Under the pieces are notes generated by a model. That model was not told the origin of the DNA, ran no database searches, and saw only the letters and a program-made list of their open reading frames with translations. 64,000 nucleotides of DNA from Marinobacter bohaiensis (GTDB taxonomy: Bacteria > Pseudomonadota > Gammaproteobacteria > Pseudomonadales > Oleiphilaceae), in NCBI RefSeq assembly GCF_003258515.1, contig NZ_QGEH01000005.1:124001-188000 (forward strand), in the 5' to 3' direction. The position numbers and the translations under genes are program-made. Positions 47,714 through 55,517 of this stretch are shown here, piece by piece. Positions within the stretch are counted from its first letter, which is position 1; each line of letters opens with the position of its first letter.

Positions 47714-48576
47714 GCCTCGTTCTCCCGTTTGCCCATGGGACAGTCCGCCCCGGCAGAGCCAGGGAAATTGATCATCCAGGCGATGCCGAAGCGGTCGATC
47801 ACACTGCCGAAACGCTCGGCCCAGAATGTGGCTTCCATCGGCATGGTGACGGTGCCGCCTTCCGCCAGCCGGGCGAAGGCCTGCTCGGCTTTCGCCGCCG
47901 TGTCGACTTCCACCTGCACACTCATCCCCTGGGGCGTCTGGTAGTGGTTGGGCGGCGCGTCGCAGCCCATCAGGTAACCTTTGCCCAGGCTCAGGTGAGC
48001 GTGCAGGATCCTGTCCCGCCAGGCGGGCTCAACCTCCTCGGCCATGGGCGATTCGCCAAAGGGAATGGCCGCTTCCACCCGGCCTCCCAGAACATCAGCA
48101 TAGAAGGCGAACGCCTCCGCGCAATCCCCGCGAAACAGCAGGTGCGTACCGATACTGACGGGCTGCTTCTGCAGGCGCTGTTCCAGGTCCTTGTGGATAC
48201 CCACGCCCTCGCCTTCGACAAAGTCGTCCAGTTCGTAGAGCTGGCGCAGTTCCAGGTGGGTATGGCCATCCGCGTCTTCCGGCGGCCACTGTTTGACCAA
48301 CGCCAGGGCGTGAGCCATGGAGTCCGCCTCGATCATCGTGAAACCGGCGATCAGCTCGCGGGTTTCGGCGAACGGTCCCTGGGTGACCACGGGCTCGCCG
48401 TCCTGGAAATCGATCCGGGCGCCGTCCCGGCTGGGCCGCAGGCCGGTGCCGTCGAGAAAGGCGCCTGCGTCCATCAGCGACTGGTTGTAGCGCCCCATGG
48501 CCTGGAGCATGGCGTCCGACGGCATGACGCCGGCCTCGGTGTCCGCATCGGCGCGGCGAATGATCATGAATCGCAT
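47710..48576 (-). CDS. Fusion of YCII (DGPF-like) and PhnB/VOC domains
   Basis: A 288-residue two-domain protein. Residues 1-115 are YCII-like (MRFMIIRRADADTEAG, VTQGPFAETRELIAGFTMIEADSMAHAL), with QGPF in place of DGPF. Residues about 140-280 are a PhnB-type VOC domain (IGTHLLFRGDCAEAFAFYADVLGGR, HAHLSLGKGYLMG, WAERFGSVIDRFGIAWMINF). The pair of domains otherwise found in separate neighbours is joined here. It is coupled by ATGA to the YCII gene; the 100-base gap upstream holds a short tandem repeat. Confidence 0.88.
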   Translation of the reverse strand: MRFMIIRRADADTEAGVMPSDAMLQAMGRYNQSLMDAGAFLDGTGLRPSRDGARIDFQDGEPVVTQGPFAETRELIAGFTMIEADSMAHALALVKQWPPEDADGHTHLELRQLYELDDFVEGEGVGIHKDLEQRLQKQPVSIGTHLLFRGDCAEAFAFYADVLGGRVEAAIPFGESPMAEEVEPAWRDRILHAHLSLGKGYLMGCDAPPNHYQTPQGMSVQVEVDTAAKAEQAFARLAEGGTVTMPMEATFWAERFGSVIDRFGIAWMINFPGSAGADCPMGKRENEA

Positions 48577-48591
48577 GGTATTCCTCCTGCC

Positions 48592-48690
48592 CGCTCAGGG
48601 CTTGTCCGTTCGCTCAGGGCTTGTCCGTTCGCTCAGGGCTGTTCTTTCGCTCAGGGCTGTCGAGCCCTCAATTCGCTCAAGGCTGTGCGT
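48592..48690. repeat. Short tandem repeat, five imperfect copies
   Basis: CGCTCAGGGC recurs at 48592, 48611, 48630 and 48648, with a CGCTCAAGGC copy at 48674; the first units are 19 bases (CGCTCAGGGCTTGTCCGTT). The last copy covers the stop codon of the SnoaL-like gene. The unit resembles the REP-like CTTCGACAAGCTCAGG family common in bacterial genomes. Confidence 0.8.
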
Positions 48691-49123
48691 CCTGGATGAT
48701 GGCCATGGTTTGCGGGTCGAACGGCGCCGAGAAGTGCTCGTGCACCACTTTCCACTCGCCCGCCTCCTGGCGCAGGCAGGAGGTACCCCGCATCCAGCCG
48801 GTCTGCATCTCGCCCTGCTCGTTGGTGCCGCCGCAATGCACCAGGAAGAAAGCGAAGGCCAGGTCGTCCGCCACACTGACGTCGATTTCGTGCAGCTTGA
48901 ACTCGAACGGGCCGGAACACAGGGTCATGCAGTATTGCCAGTGCTTGCGGTAGGCCTCGCGGCCCTTGAAACGCAGTGCTACGACGGCGTCGTAGGCCAC
49001 CAGGTCTTCGGCGTAGAACATCATGATGCGCGCCACGTCGCCGCTGACCACGGCTTCCTGCCACTGCGAGAGCTGCGTGCGGATAGCGTCTTCCGCGGCG
49101 GCGTCGTTGTGTCGTGTTGTCAT
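48677..49123 (-). CDS. SnoaL/NTF2-like protein (SgcJ/EcaC type)
   Basis: A 148-residue NTF2-fold protein from the ATG at 49123 (AGGAGG six bases upstream). It has AIRTQLSQWQEAVVSGDVARIMMFYAEDLVAYD and the C-terminal WKVVHEHFSAPFD typical of nuclear-transport-factor-like enzymes of unknown substrate. It is the first gene of the minus-strand accessory run; an ECF42-type promoter motif is 52 bases before its start. Confidence 0.85.
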   Translation of the reverse strand: MTTRHNDAAAEDAIRTQLSQWQEAVVSGDVARIMMFYAEDLVAYDAVVALRFKGREAYRKHWQYCMTLCSGPFEFKLHEIDVSVADDLAFAFFLVHCGGTNEQGEMQTGWMRGTSCLRQEAGEWKVVHEHFSAPFDPQTMAIIQDAQP

Positions 49124-49174
49124 GGGTTGCCTCCTTGTCGTGATGGGCCCGCTTGTGGGGTGGTTCATCAGGTA

Positions 49175-49201
49175 GTCGAACGGCCGGACAAGGAATCGAC
49201 A
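49175..49201 (-). promoter_or_regulatory. ECF42-type promoter motif, SnoaL/YCII/VOC unit
   Basis: On the minus strand TGTCGA (49201-49196) and CGAC (49178-49175) are exactly 17 bases apart, within CCTGTCGATT ... TTCGACTACC. The same arrangement occurs at two more places in this block (52282-52308 and 53707-53733). Confidence 0.65.
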
Positions 49202-49215
49202 GGTGGGAAACTTTT

Positions 49216-50445
49216 TTACGGGGCGGTGCCCAGTTCATCGAGGCGGCGTTGCAGGAACCGCCGTTCGGCTTCCTGGGTCGCCAGTTCCAGGGCCCTGCGG
49301 TAGGCCGCGCGAGCCTCGTCGGCGCGACCAAGGCGACGGCACAGCTCCGCCCGGGTGGCGTGGGCCAGGTGAAACGCCGCCATGGGCTTTTTTTCAAGCA
49401 GTTCATCCACCAGCGCCAGGCCGTGGGCGGGTCCCTCGTGCATGGCCACCGCCACCGCCCGGTTCAGCGCCACCACCGGCGAGGGCTGCATGGCCAGCAA
49501 GGCATCGTAGAGCCCGACGATCTGGGCCCAGTCCGTCTCCTGCGCCGACGGCGCCTCGGCGTGCACGGCGGCGATGGCCGCCTGCAGGGTGTACGGCCCG
49601 AAACGCTGGCTGGCCAGGGCGCGCAGCACGCCATCGCAGCCTTCGCGGATCTGCTCCTGGTGCCAGAGGCTGCGGTCCTGGTCCTCCAGCAGGATCAGAT
49701 CGCCCCCGGCCGTGACCCGGGCGTCGCGGCGGGAATCCTGCAGCAGCATCAGGGACAGCAGGCCCAGCACTTCCGGCTCGGGCAGCAGTTGCTGGAGCAG
49801 TCGCGTCAGGCGTATGGCCTCCCGGGCCAGGTCGTGGCGGATCAGCCGCTCGCCGGAGGACGCCGCATACCCCTCGTTGAACACCAGGTAGAGCACGTGC
49901 AGCACACCGTTGAGGCGCTCGGCGATCTGCTCCCGGCCCGGCACTTCGTAGGGAATGCCCGCGTCGCGGATCTTGGTCTTGGCGCGCACGATGCGCTGAG
50001 CCAGCGTTGGTGTGCCCACCAGGAAAGCGCGGGCGATCTCCTCAGTGGTCAGGCCGCAGACTTCGCGCAGGGTCAGCGCGATGCGGGCTTCCGGCGCCAG
50101 GCTGGGGTGGCAGCAGGTGAAAATCAGACGCAGCCGGTCGTCCTCGATCTCGGACGGCTCTTCCTCCTCGTCCAGTTGATCTTCCAGTTGCCGCACCAGT
50201 TCTTCCCGGGAGGCGTCGAACCGGGCTCGCCGGCGCAGCTGGTCGATGGCCTTGAAGCGGCCGGTGGACACCAGCCAGGCACGCGGATTATCCGGCTCGC
50301 CCCGCTCCGGCCATTGCTGGAGCGCGGCGGTAAAGGCCTCGTGCAGAGCCTCCTCGGCCAGGTCGAAATCCCCCAGCAGGCGGATCAGGGTTGCCAGCAC
50401 GGGACGGGATTCAGAGCAGTAGAGTTGCTGCAGTCGTTCGTTCAT
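49216..50445 (-). CDS. ECF42-type RNA polymerase sigma factor with C-terminal helical extension
   Basis: A 409-residue sigma factor, about twice the usual ECF length. Regions 2 and 4 are N-terminal (VLATLIRLLGDFDLAEEALHEAFTAAL; NPRAWLVSTGRFKAIDQLRRRARFD; ARIALTLREVCGLTTEEIARAFLVGTPTLAQRIVRAKTKIRD, to about 170). A long C-terminal region (DUF6596/TPR-like repeats, 190-409) follows, as in ECF42 factors. No anti-sigma gene is adjacent; ECF42 members are thought to be controlled by their own extension. Its own upstream region lacks the motif found before three neighbouring units. Confidence 0.88.
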   Translation of the reverse strand: MNERLQQLYCSESRPVLATLIRLLGDFDLAEEALHEAFTAALQQWPERGEPDNPRAWLVSTGRFKAIDQLRRRARFDASREELVRQLEDQLDEEEEPSEIEDDRLRLIFTCCHPSLAPEARIALTLREVCGLTTEEIARAFLVGTPTLAQRIVRAKTKIRDAGIPYEVPGREQIAERLNGVLHVLYLVFNEGYAASSGERLIRHDLAREAIRLTRLLQQLLPEPEVLGLLSLMLLQDSRRDARVTAGGDLILLEDQDRSLWHQEQIREGCDGVLRALASQRFGPYTLQAAIAAVHAEAPSAQETDWAQIVGLYDALLAMQPSPVVALNRAVAVAMHEGPAHGLALVDELLEKKPMAAFHLAHATRAELCRRLGRADEARAAYRRALELATQEAERRFLQRRLDELGTAP

Positions 50446-50610
50446 GGAGGAAGCCTAGCTCAGAACCGGATTGGGATCGGTTCGATTGCACGCCCAAAAA
50501 ATCTGCATTGCAACTGCAACCGATTCGCCGCCCGGGGCGTAGCTGCCTGTAACCCCATCGAGAACGACAAAGACGCCGATGGGTTATTATCCAATGGCAA
50601 GGAGAGAACC

Positions 50611-51030
50611 ATGAAAAAACACCTGATGTGCAGTGCGTTTCTGATGGCCACCCTGGGCGCGACACCGGCCCTGGCGATGGACAACATGAAGATGGGTGTC
50701 TGGGCGGATAACCAGGACGTGGCCGCCGGCACGGTGACCGCCAAGAAAGTCACCACCGACACCAACGGCTGGCTGGTCGTGCACCGCACCGACGAGAGCG
50801 GCAAGCCGGGCCCGGTGGTGGGTCACGCGCCGCTCAAGAAAGGTAAGAACATGGACGTCGCCGCCATCCTGACCGAAGACGTCAGCGCCGGCGATCACCT
50901 GATGCTCATGATCCACGGTGAAGATGGCGGCATGAAAACCGGCCACTTCGAATACACCCTTGGCGCCAAGGAAGACGGTCCCGTGCGCATGGACGGCGAC
51001 CTGGTCATGACCGTGATTATGGCGGAATGA
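50611..51030 (+). CDS. Exported DUF7282-like protein
   Basis: A 139-residue protein with a clear start (AAGGAGAGAACC then ATG) and signal peptide (MKKHLMCSAFLMATLGATPALA). The mature part (ADNQDVAAGTVTAKKVTTDTNGWLVVHR, then GDHLMLMIHGEDGG) has the pattern of the DUF7282 fold found in secreted and haloarchaeal proteins. It is divergent from the ECF42-type sigma gene. Function unknown. Confidence 0.75.
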   Translation: MKKHLMCSAFLMATLGATPALAMDNMKMGVWADNQDVAAGTVTAKKVTTDTNGWLVVHRTDESGKPGPVVGHAPLKKGKNMDVAAILTEDVSAGDHLMLMIHGEDGGMKTGHFEYTLGAKEDGPVRMDGDLVMTVIMAE

Positions 51031-51067
51031 CGTCACCGGCGGGGCCCGATGCGGTCCCGCCGTTTCG

Positions 51068-51541
51068 TTACTGAACGGTCTTCAGCCGAACCGCAACGCC
51101 ACTGCCCTGCGCGCCGTCGCTTCCCGTCTGGTGCGATCCGAACAGCGGCAGCCAGCGGCCCTCCTCCATCACCAGCCCGCCCTCGCCCGACGACTCACCG
51201 CCATTCACCGCATAGCGCGCCGCGTACTCAAACCGGAACGCGCCCGGCTGGCCCTGGACCGGCGACAGCGAATACCCCATCGCCAAGGTCCCGGACGCCA
51301 CAAAGCCGCGATCCGGCGGCGCCACATCGACCTTCAGCAGCGACGAATCACTCAGAAACGACGGCAGCAGCGCCATCGGCGCGTCCGCCGCCGAGGCCGG
51401 GCAGGCGCAGTAGCGGATTTCGAGCAGGAACGTCTTCGACGCCAGATAGTCTTTCGGCTCGCCGGCAAAGGCCCCACCTGCGGCGGTCGATAAAACAATA
51501 GTACCGATCAGGCGCATCAGCGCCCGGGTCTTCCATGACAT
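51068..51541 (-). CDS. Exported protein of unknown function
   Basis: A 157-residue protein with AGGAGG seven bases before the ATG at 51541 and a signal peptide (LMRLIGTIVLSTAAGGAFA). The mature part contains a CAC cysteine pair (RYCACPA) and beta-rich sequence (FVASGTLAMGYSLSPV). I do not recognise the family. It is convergent with the gene ending at 51030. Confidence 0.7.
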   Translation of the reverse strand: MSWKTRALMRLIGTIVLSTAAGGAFAGEPKDYLASKTFLLEIRYCACPASAADAPMALLPSFLSDSSLLKVDVAPPDRGFVASGTLAMGYSLSPVQGQPGAFRFEYAARYAVNGGESSGEGGLVMEEGRWLPLFGSHQTGSDGAQGSGVAVRLKTVQ

Positions 51542-51578
51542 CACATCGCCTCCTGCGATTGGGTTTGGTTTCTATATC

Positions 51579-52247
51579 CTAGTACTCATCGTGCATCCGC
51601 CACCACTCGTAGGGTGCCGTCTGCGGCCAGCCCTCGGGCGAGTCCTCCCAGGTTTCCTGGCGGCCGTACGGGGTCAGGTCCAGCAGGCGGAAGTTGGTGT
51701 CGAACAGCTCGACGCCGCGGTTATTGGTGAAGTAGGTGCGGTAGAGGCGCTGATCGTCGTCGCGGATGAACACGTTCAAGGCAAAGCACGTGCCGGCACC
51801 GAAGGCATCGGCGAAACGGCGGTCGTGATCGGTGTACCAGGGCGCGTCCCAGCCCATCCGCGTCTGCAGGGCCCGGATCTCGGCCTGCGGCGCCGGCGAC
51901 GTAAAAACGAACGTCGTGTCCCGGGCGCGAACGTGGACGAGATTGTCGCCAATGTTGTCCATCACCATCGAACAGCCCTGGCAGGGCGTCGCCCCCGGCT
52001 CAAGCATGGCGCAGTAGACGATCAGTTGCCGCCGGCCCTGGAACAGGTCAAGCAGCGACACCTCGCCTTCCGGTCCGGTAAACCGGTAATCGCCCTCAAC
52101 GGGCACCATCGGCAACCGGCGCCGCTCCGCCGCGAGAGCATCCTGCGCCCGGGTCGCGGCTTTCTCTTTCGCCAGCAGGGCTTCGCGGGCCCGCTCCCAT
52201 TCGTCCTGCGTGGCGATTCGGGGAAATGTTGTGGGTTGTGAGCTCAT
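51579..52247 (-). CDS. DUF899 family thioredoxin-like protein
   Basis: A 222-residue DUF899 protein from the ATG at 52247 (AAGGAG upstream). It has EWERAREALLAKEKAATRAQDALAAERRRLPMV, a thioredoxin-like PCQGCSMVMDNIG motif with two cysteines, and the C-terminal YGRQETWEDSPEGWPQT motif. Such proteins are frequently found with DGPF and ECF42-type genes. An ECF42-type motif lies 35 bases before the start. Confidence 0.9.
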   Translation of the reverse strand: MSSQPTTFPRIATQDEWERAREALLAKEKAATRAQDALAAERRRLPMVPVEGDYRFTGPEGEVSLLDLFQGRRQLIVYCAMLEPGATPCQGCSMVMDNIGDNLVHVRARDTTFVFTSPAPQAEIRALQTRMGWDAPWYTDHDRRFADAFGAGTCFALNVFIRDDDQRLYRTYFTNNRGVELFDTNFRLLDLTPYGRQETWEDSPEGWPQTAPYEWWRMHDEY

Positions 52248-52281
52248 GGATGCGCTCCTTTTGGTGCGTGTGCATCCTCTT

Positions 52282-52308
52282 GTCGTCTGGGACAACGCGA
52301 TTTCGACA
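52282..52308 (-). promoter_or_regulatory. ECF42-type promoter motif, DUF899 gene
   Basis: On the minus strand TGTCGA (52308-52303) and CGAC (52285-52282) are 17 bases apart, identical in hexamer and spacing to the sites at 49175-49201 and 53707-53733. Confidence 0.65.
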
Positions 52309-52367
52309 CCCGTCGGCAGGATTTTCCCCGGAAGCGCGCGATCCCACCGAAACAACCGACCGAACGA

Positions 52368-52943
52368 TCAGGACGGGGCGCTCGCGGGATCCTCATCCAG
52401 TGCCTTGGGCGCACTCAGAGCCTTGCTGTAATACCCGGACGGATCGAAGCAGCACACGCGCTTTTTACCCGAAGCGAGCATGTCGCAGGCATCGTGGATC
52501 CGCTTGGTCCGCGTCCTGGCCTGCTTGGCGGACGTCATCCAGTGAATCCAGTCCAGGCGGGCGATGGGGGTGGTTGCCTCCCACACCGCACGCGCTTCGG
52601 GGGCCGCCGCCAGGGCCGCCTGAAAATCCGGCGGGATGTCGGGCTCAGGTTCCTGCGCGACGGGGGCGATCTCGAAGGACGCCGTCTCCCCCACCGCCAC
52701 GTCGGCGGATTCGAGCGTCTCCGGCCCCAAACGCAGCCAGTGGCTCAGTTGCCCATCCGGGTCGAGTGTGGCCTGAAAACCATGGCCGTTCAGTGTGACA
52801 TCAACGGTGGTCCGGCCCCGGCGCGGCAGGGTATCGCTGGCGCTCTTGGGCAGCACCACGAACGCCCAGGCCGCGTCGCCATCGGGCCTGGCCGGGCGCA
52901 GGATGGTGGCCTGGAACCGGGCCGGGGTGTCGCTCGGGCTCAT
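52368..52943 (-). CDS. DUF1905/YdeI (OmpD-associated) family protein
   Basis: A 191-residue protein from the ATG at 52943. The N-terminal DUF1905 beta-barrel (RFQATILRPARPDGDAAWAFVVLPKSASDTLPRRGRTTVDVTLNG) is followed by a YdeI-type helical segment (DFQAALAAAPEARAVWEATTPIARLDWIHWMTSAKQARTRTKRI). Function unknown. It lies 79 bases downstream of the GST gene and may be cotranscribed with it. Confidence 0.85.
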   Translation of the reverse strand: MSPSDTPARFQATILRPARPDGDAAWAFVVLPKSASDTLPRRGRTTVDVTLNGHGFQATLDPDGQLSHWLRLGPETLESADVAVGETASFEIAPVAQEPEPDIPPDFQAALAAAPEARAVWEATTPIARLDWIHWMTSAKQARTRTKRIHDACDMLASGKKRVCCFDPSGYYSKALSAPKALDEDPASAPS

Positions 52944-53022
52944 GGTCGCGTCTCCCTGTTTGCGAATCACACCCAGCTAAGCATCGGCCGCCCGGCGCGT
53001 CCAGCCTCGCGTATGGTTTCTT

Positions 53023-53661
53023 TCAGTCTGCCGCCGCGAAATGGGCCATCTGGTCGGCGTAGGCCTTCCTGAAAGCCGGGCGTGCCGAGGCGCGGGCGAC
53101 GTAATCGGCGCAGGCCGGGTAATCCGCCAGCCCGTCGAACCGGTCCACCAGACGCAGCACGTCGGCCATCAGGATGTCCGCCACCGAGAAAGAATCCACC
53201 AGCCAATCCCGCCCGGCGAGCACGCTTTCCATGTGTCGCAGTCGGGCGGCGAGAAAGTCTTCCAGGTGCTTCTGCGCCGGTGTTTCCGAGTTGTCCTCGA
53301 GGAACCGGGCCAGAGACCAGGGCAGGCTCGCCATCTCGACCGAATTGAGCGCCGCAAAGACCCACTGGATGGCTTCGCTGCGTTGACGCGCATCTGTCGG
53401 TAACAGCGCATCGCTGAGCTCCCCCAGATGCAACAGGATCGCCCCGCTCTCGAAAATGGACTGGTCGCCATCGGTCAGCCAGGGCACCTGCCCGAACGGC
53501 TGGTGCCCGAAATGCGCGGCCGCCCGGTCGCGAAACGGCACGCTCTCGACCCGGTAAGGCAGGCCGGCCTCTTCCAGCGCCCAGCGTACGCGCAGGTCGC
53601 GCACGTAGCCCCGGGGCAGATCGGGCACCCAGTCGAAGGTGGTCAGGATCAGGGTATTCAT
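53023..53661 (-). CDS. Glutathione S-transferase family protein
   Basis: A 212-residue GST from the ATG at 53661 (AAGGAGCCACC then ATG). The N-terminal thioredoxin-like domain (YVRDLRVRWALEEAGLPYRVESVPF, QPFGQVPWLTDGDQSIFESGAIL) contains the GSH-binding ES motif. The C-terminal helical domain (VLAGRDWLVDSFSVADILMADVL) has the N-capping box. It is preceded by an ECF42-type promoter motif. Confidence 0.92.
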   Translation of the reverse strand: MNTLILTTFDWVPDLPRGYVRDLRVRWALEEAGLPYRVESVPFRDRAAAHFGHQPFGQVPWLTDGDQSIFESGAILLHLGELSDALLPTDARQRSEAIQWVFAALNSVEMASLPWSLARFLEDNSETPAQKHLEDFLAARLRHMESVLAGRDWLVDSFSVADILMADVLRLVDRFDGLADYPACADYVARASARPAFRKAYADQMAHFAAAD

Positions 53662-53706
53662 GGTGGCTCCTTGGTTCGGTGCCGGTTGCATGTTCTGCCT
53701 CCCCTA

Positions 53707-53733
53707 GTCGACCGGGGCCCGGTGAAATCGACA
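53707..53733 (-). promoter_or_regulatory. ECF42-type promoter motif, GST gene
   Basis: On the minus strand TGTCGA (53733-53728) and CGAC (53710-53707) are 17 bases apart, within CCTGTCGATT ... TCGACTAGG, 46 bases before the GST start. The flanks match the site at 49175-49201 closely. Confidence 0.65.
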
Positions 53734-53786
53734 GGTCTGGTACACAAATCCGGGAAAGCCACGCGACCGGTCCATCAGGCGACACG

Positions 53787-54131
53787 CTACCTTTGCCAAG
53801 TCCCCTGCTCATGCACCAACACCTCATCGCCGTGACGCACCACTTCCAGCAGGCCGTCTTCATGAACCCGGTACGTCACGGCGCCGTTCTCGAATCGATA
53901 GCCGAGGAACCGACAGGGCGTCACGCCATCCGCACAGGTGGTGTGCCAGGTGCGGCCTTCAAGGCTGATGGCGTTTCCGCTGATCTTGCTGGTCCCATGG
54001 TAGGTCATCCGGTCGCAGGTTACCTCGCCCTCGACGCAGTTGGATTCGATCTCGATGCGGTAGTGCGGGGTTTCGAGGGTGGACGCCAGGGTGGTGAGCG
54101 GGAACAACGCGATCAGTAGCGTTTTCTTCAT
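53787..54131 (-). CDS. Small exported protein of unknown function
   Basis: A 114-residue protein with a short signal peptide (MKKTLLIALFPLTTLAS). The mature part is beta-rich with four cysteines (NCVEGEVTCDRMTYHG, CADGVTPCRFLG), suggesting disulfide bonds in the periplasm. Homologous hypothetical proteins exist in Pseudomonas-like genomes as far as I recall. No motif indicates function. Confidence 0.7.
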   Translation of the reverse strand: MKKTLLIALFPLTTLASTLETPHYRIEIESNCVEGEVTCDRMTYHGTSKISGNAISLEGRTWHTTCADGVTPCRFLGYRFENGAVTYRVHEDGLLEVVRHGDEVLVHEQGTWQR

Positions 54132-54216
54132 GGCGGGCTTTCCCTGTGCCAGATGTCGTCGTTGATGGTGAGCCGGCCTGCCAACCCTCTGGAAACCGAA
54201 GCCCGTAAAAACGCAA

Positions 54217-54735
54217 TCAACTGCCGCGCCTAATTAGACCGTCCTGTCTCAGAATCTCCAGTTGCTCAGACACCGACATAGCGCCTTCGAGCTTGATGAC
54301 GCGACATGAGCGGGCTTCCAGCCAAGCCAGGTGTCTGGCGAGACTTCGACCCGGCGCGGTTCCCTGATCATACTGCGCTGCCCATTCCAGAAAACCGGGA
54401 TCGGCCGCGCCGAAAAGACGAGCCTCGCGTTCCCGCAGCCTCTCCAGGCGGACAGACGCTTCGACATAGAGAAAAATCACCACGTCGAACGCGTTCTCAA
54501 CCCGCTCGCCCCAGTTCATCACCGACCCTGAAACCACTGCGCTCGGATGACGCTCCATACGAGCTAGCATCAGCCTCTGCCGTTCCTTAACCGGTCTTTT
54601 CTCCGTGAACGGCGGATGCGTTTCCAGCCAATAGACATCATCAGCCTCAATGAAAGCGGCATTCAGCTCGTTGGCGAGGGCCTCGCCGAGCGTGCTGGTG
54701 CCGGAGCCGGCGGCTCCGGTGACAAGGATGTGCAT
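54217..54735 (-). CDS. P-loop nucleotide kinase-like protein (AAA_33/shikimate kinase-like)
   Basis: A 172-residue protein with Walker A VTGAAGSGTST near the N-terminus and helical lid-like segments (RLERLREREARLFG). An in-frame ATG at 54750 would add five residues; neither start has a strong ribosome site. It resembles small nucleotide or metabolite kinases annotated as AAA family ATPase. It borders the integron array, but I see no attC after it and its base composition is like the chromosome, so it is probably flanking DNA rather than a ninth cassette. Confidence 0.7.
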   Translation of the reverse strand: MHILVTGAAGSGTSTLGEALANELNAAFIEADDVYWLETHPPFTEKRPVKERQRLMLARMERHPSAVVSGSVMNWGERVENAFDVVIFLYVEASVRLERLREREARLFGAADPGFLEWAAQYDQGTAPGRSLARHLAWLEARSCRVIKLEGAMSVSEQLEILRQDGLIRRGS

Positions 54736-54784
54736 GGTGGTGCGTCCCATCAGGGCTTTAAGCAGGCGCGTATATCGTCGCTTG

Positions 54785-54852
54785 CCTTAACGGCTTAAAT
54801 GATCGACCTCCTTAGCGGCGGAAAACCGGCACTGCGCGGCCAATTGTTAATC
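54785..54852 (-). other. attC: attC site 8 (after GNAT cassette)
   Basis: Bounded by CCTTAAC (54785-54791) and GTTAATC (54846-54852) on the plus strand. The TAA stop of the acetyltransferase lies in the outer core. About 68 bases; weakest of the eight. Confidence 0.6.
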
Positions 54853-55353
54853 CCGTGCCGAGAATGCCTCGTGGTACGCAACGTCTCCCTGCGGAAAATC
54901 ATCACCAAACGAGAGTGCCTGGAAATACTCCACAGGAACCCCTGGGAAAACCAAACCATCGACAACCTTGAAGCCAAAACGCCCATAGTAACCCGGGTCT
55001 CCAAGTACCACGCAGCCCGCCGCACCCTGCTCTTTCAGGCCAGCCAACACGTTCTCCATGAGTTTCGAGCCAATCCCCTTACCCTGATACTCAGGCAGCA
55101 CCGAGATCGGCCCGAGTCCAAACCAATTAGCAGAGCCATCTGAAACGCTTACTGGAGAAATGGCAACGTGACCGATAACGTCTCCATCGGATTCGGCGAC
55201 TTTAGACAGAAACAACGCATCAGCCCGGCGAAGAGCCTTCACAATAAACGGCTCGGTGTGATCAGTATGAGGAGCATCCTGAAAAGCCAGCACTGTAACT
55301 CGGTGGATTGGCTCAACATCCCCTTTACGCTCATTACGAATCTTAATGTTCAA
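54847..55353 (-). CDS. Cassette 8: GNAT family N-acetyltransferase
   Basis: A 168-residue GNAT protein starting at a TTG at 55353 (MNIKIRNERKGDVEPIHRVTVLAFQ). It has the acetyl-CoA loop LPEYQGKGIGSKLMENVLAGLKEQGA and the GDPGYYGRFGFKVVDG segment typical of the YhbS-like subgroup. Substrate unknown. GNAT genes are common in cassette arrays. Base composition is lower in G+C than the chromosome left of 54.8 kb. Confidence 0.88.
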   Translation of the reverse strand: MNIKIRNERKGDVEPIHRVTVLAFQDAPHTDHTEPFIVKALRRADALFLSKVAESDGDVIGHVAISPVSVSDGSANWFGLGPISVLPEYQGKGIGSKLMENVLAGLKEQGAAGCVVLGDPGYYGRFGFKVVDGLVFPGVPVEYFQALSFGDDFPQGDVAYHEAFSARD

Positions 55354-55431
55354 TTTCTGATCTCTTTAAGGGTTAACAAGGCGGCAGAACACTTTCAAAA
55401 TTGCTGCGACCTGCCTCATTTCTTTACCTCG

Positions 55432-55512
55432 GTATAACGGTCGACATGAGAGCCTAATGCCGGCGCGTGACGCCTGTTAGCAGTAGGCGTCCGCTCAATG
55501 GAGGGGTTAGGC
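55432..55512 (-). other. attC: attC site 7
   Basis: Bounded by GTATAAC (55432-55438) and GTTAGGC (55506-55512) on the plus strand, with internal inverted sequence (GCGTGACGCC/GGCGTCCGC-like). The outer core GTTAGGC fits GTTRRRY. Confidence 0.8.
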
Positions 55513-55517
55513 ATTGC

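Noticed and set aside
48592-48690. Tandem repeat as a CRISPR array
   Set aside because: The units are about 19 bases with no unique spacers between them; they are contiguous imperfect copies.
49153-51030. A long plus-strand open frame of over 600 codons
   Set aside because: Its first 480 codons run antisense through the ECF42-type sigma gene. Only the end, from the ATG at 50611 with a strong ribosome site and signal peptide, is a real gene.
54217-54735. The P-loop kinase-like gene as a ninth integron cassette
   Set aside because: No attC-like pair of cores follows it at 54130-54217 and its composition matches the chromosome. It is better read as flanking DNA.
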